Source of the DNA: CBDCWA01 sp965223255
GTDB taxonomy: Bacteria; Pseudomonadota; Alphaproteobacteria; Rhizobiales; Hyphomicrobiaceae
Reading direction: 5' to 3'
Length of the DNA: 64,000 nt
NCBI GenBank assembly: GCA_965223255.1
Contig: CBDCWA010000004.1
Coordinates: 1,240,001 to 1,304,000, forward strand
Made by a program: the position numbers and the translations under genes. The stretch's first letter is position 1. Each line of letters starts with the position of its first letter. The notes beneath the pieces were generated by a model. The model searched no databases, had not been told where the DNA came from, and worked only from the letters and a program-made list of their open reading frames with translations. Below are positions 62,439-64,000 of the stretch, one piece after another.

Positions 62439-63407
62439 ATGTTTGCGAATCCTAGCTGCCCAATTATCGCCCTGGAGGAACACTTTTGGGACGAGGAACT
62501 TACAAAACATTACCCATCCGGCAGCGAAGGTACGAGAAGGCAACAACTTCTCGATCGGCTCTACGACATCGGAGACCTTCGCTTGCGGGAAATGGATGCA
62601 GCCGGAATTGATATGCAGGTGCTCTCGCACGGCCCCCCGGCAACGCAGAAGCTTCCTCCGGATATTGCCATCGACCTTTCACGCAGCGTGAACGATCGCC
62701 TCCACACCGCTATCGAGCGCCATCCCGACCGGTTTTCCGGCTTCGCGGCACTCCCGACGGCAGCCCCGGAAGCCGCGGCCAAAGAACTCGAGCGATGCGT
62801 TAAACAGCTAGGCTTCAAGGGCACTATGATCCATGGCCAGACCAACGGCCTGTTCCACGACGACAAGCAGTTCTGGCCCATTTTTGAGTGCGCTGAACGT
62901 CTTGGGGTACCCGTTTATTTGCATCCCTCGTTTCCCAATCCCGCCGTTTACGACGCCTATTACAAGGATTACGTCGATGATTACCCGATGGTCATACGCG
63001 CCGCCTGGGGCTACACGGTCGAAACGGCAACTCAGGCCATTCGCCTTATTTTGTCGGGAATTTTTGACGCCTACCCGAAACTGCAGATCATTCTAGGCCA
63101 TTTAGGTGAAACGCTGCCGTTTCTCGTCCACCGGATTGATGAGGCGCTGTCGCGGCCAGGCCATAAGCCGATGAGCTTTCGTGAAATATTCACCAACAAC
63201 TTCCACATTACAACAAGTGGAAATTTCTCAACGCCCGCCTTGTTATGTTGTGCAATGGAACTTGGCATCGAACGGATCATGTTCTCTGTCGACTACCCAT
63301 TTGTTGCCAATGATCCAGGACCAAAGTGGATGGAAACCGTTCCAATGAGCGCTAAGGATAAAGAACGCATTCTATGCAAGAATGCTCAAGCGCTGCTCAG
63401 GCTATAG
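62439..63407 (+). CDS. amidohydrolase 2 family, ACMSD / gamma-resorcylate decarboxylase-like
   Basis: 322 residues from the ATG at 62439. IIALEEHF (ExH metal ligands), KGTMIHGQTNG, LHPSFPNP with the barrel His, ILGHLGE and FSVDYPF with the final Asp follow the decarboxylase pattern. Such enzymes remove CO2 from hydroxybenzoates or picolinate precursors without O2. It is in line after the MFS gene and converges with an extradiol dioxygenase. Confidence 0.9.
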   Translation: MFANPSCPIIALEEHFWDEELTKHYPSGSEGTRRQQLLDRLYDIGDLRLREMDAAGIDMQVLSHGPPATQKLPPDIAIDLSRSVNDRLHTAIERHPDRFSGFAALPTAAPEAAAKELERCVKQLGFKGTMIHGQTNGLFHDDKQFWPIFECAERLGVPVYLHPSFPNPAVYDAYYKDYVDDYPMVIRAAWGYTVETATQAIRLILSGIFDAYPKLQIILGHLGETLPFLVHRIDEALSRPGHKPMSFREIFTNNFHITTSGNFSTPALLCCAMELGIERIMFSVDYPFVANDPGPKWMETVPMSAKDKERILCKNAQALLRL

Positions 63408-63415
63408 GTTCAATC

Positions 63416-64000
63416 CTATGCACGCAAAATGCCTTTTCCCCACAGGTTGAGCGTGCGTTCTTCGTGCCGCCATGTCTTGGCGGGCCGGTCATGCATGATC
63501 TCGAGTTCGGCCGAGACCTCTATCCAGCCGCCATCCGGATCAACAATGAAAATGAATAGATTATTCCCTGGCCCATGCCGGCCTGGTCCCCACATCAAGG
63601 GAATGCGGTGTTCGGCAAAGTGATCACACCAATCTCGAATCCCGATCCACTCCCCCGTCTCATAGGAATGGTGATCGATGCCGACACGGTCTTGAAGAAA
63701 ACAGGCAAGGGTATGATGTTCGTGGTTCGATCGCATAAAGCTGGTCATGATCTGCCCAGCATCATTCACAACGTGATCCGACACCGCAAAGCCAAGTTTG
63801 GCAGAGTAGAATTCTTCAATCTCCTGTAGGTTCTGCGTCGCCAAGGTTAGATGTTGAAGGGGGCCACGAAGTTTGTTTGGATGCTCATCGGCCGCGATAG
63901 CCAGACCGAATACGATCTCGTTGCCATCGGGATCTTGGACGCTGAAGGCGTTTGGTTGGAACAATGACGACTCAAATGGCTGAGGATCTAGTCCCTCTCC
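63416..64000 (-). CDS. extradiol (VOC-fold) dioxygenase, N-terminal part outside window
   Basis: 194 C-terminal residues; the frame stays open to the right edge. The catalytic VOC domain has the first iron ligand in LQHLTLATQN, the second in IDHHSYETG and the Glu in GWIEVSAELE, the 2-His-1-carboxylate set of type I extradiol enzymes. It should open a catechol-type ring next to the diol. It converges with the decarboxylase-like gene and fits a meta-cleavage route with the FAH-family protein. Confidence 0.9.
   Translation of the reverse strand, partial: GEGLDPQPFESSLFQPNAFSVQDPDGNEIVFGLAIAADEHPNKLRGPLQHLTLATQNLQEIEEFYSAKLGFAVSDHVVNDAGQIMTSFMRSNHEHHTLACFLQDRVGIDHHSYETGEWIGIRDWCDHFAEHRIPLMWGPGRHGPGNNLFIFIVDPDGGWIEVSAELEIMHDRPAKTWRHEERTLNLWGKGILRA

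Overview
The window reads as chromosome of a heterotrophic alphaproteobacterium of moderate GC, probably Hyphomicrobiales or a Rhodospirillales relative. The inference rests on several tripartite tricarboxylate (Tct) transporter parts, an alphaproteobacterial FNR-type regulator, BtaA/BtaB betaine-lipid enzymes, an extensin-like lipoprotein, a split TonB/Zn receptor pair and dense catabolic operons. No rRNA, tRNA, insertion sequence, phage gene or CRISPR array was seen.

Layout. 1-6.5 kb: edge-truncated aldehyde dehydrogenase, TctC-TctB-TctA, a small ABM-family monooxygenase, an aliphatic amidase/formamidase and an SDR protein lacking its catalytic Tyr/Lys. 6.6-17.7 kb (minus): an IclR regulator followed by a tight seven-gene catabolic operon: Zn alcohol dehydrogenase, three-part molybdenum hydroxylase whose Mo subunit is split in two coupled genes, an IolD-like ThDP enzyme, a semialdehyde dehydrogenase and an IlvD/Edd-type dehydratase. 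Together they look like an oxidative sugar-acid or cyclitol route. 18-24.4 kb: orphan TctC receptor, class II aldolase, isochorismatase-like hydrolase, Ada, a LigI-like hydrolase, an IF-1 paralogue and a double RidA-like protein.

24.7-40 kb holds the most unusual content. Two modules each combine double-cupin proteins with an EutA-family actin/Hsp70-like ATPase and a His-rich tail. Module 1 (plus strand) is double cupin, EutA-like ATPase, and a small protein with a His-rich tail. Module 2 (minus strand) is an EutA-like ATPase with its own 54-residue His-rich tail, two double cupins and three single cupins, closed by a clear intrinsic terminator. There is no ethanolamine ammonia-lyase (EutBC), no microcompartment shell gene and no B12 gene nearby. 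I propose the ATPases mature, load or reactivate metal in the cupin enzymes rather than act on a B12 enzyme. Between the modules lie a P450, a DedA protein and btaAB.

40-53.6 kb: amino-acid permease, OmpA-like protein with a 48-nt coding repeat, a small K+ channel, two SDRs, an ornithine-cyclodeaminase-like enzyme, a universal stress protein with a perfect FNR box upstream, the FNR regulator itself, TrkH, a flavin monooxygenase with a zinc-finger protein, an alpha/beta hydrolase, a strongly structured intergenic segment (candidate ncRNA) and an extensin-like lipoprotein. 54-58 kb: ZnuD-like TonB-dependent receptor and a TonB protein, divergent across Zur-like palindromes. 58-64 kb: DoxX protein, quinone-oxidoreductase-like enzyme, fumarylacetoacetate-hydrolase-family protein, MFS carrier, ACMSD/resorcylate-decarboxylase-like amidohydrolase and an edge-truncated extradiol dioxygenase, a plausible aromatic meta-cleavage set.
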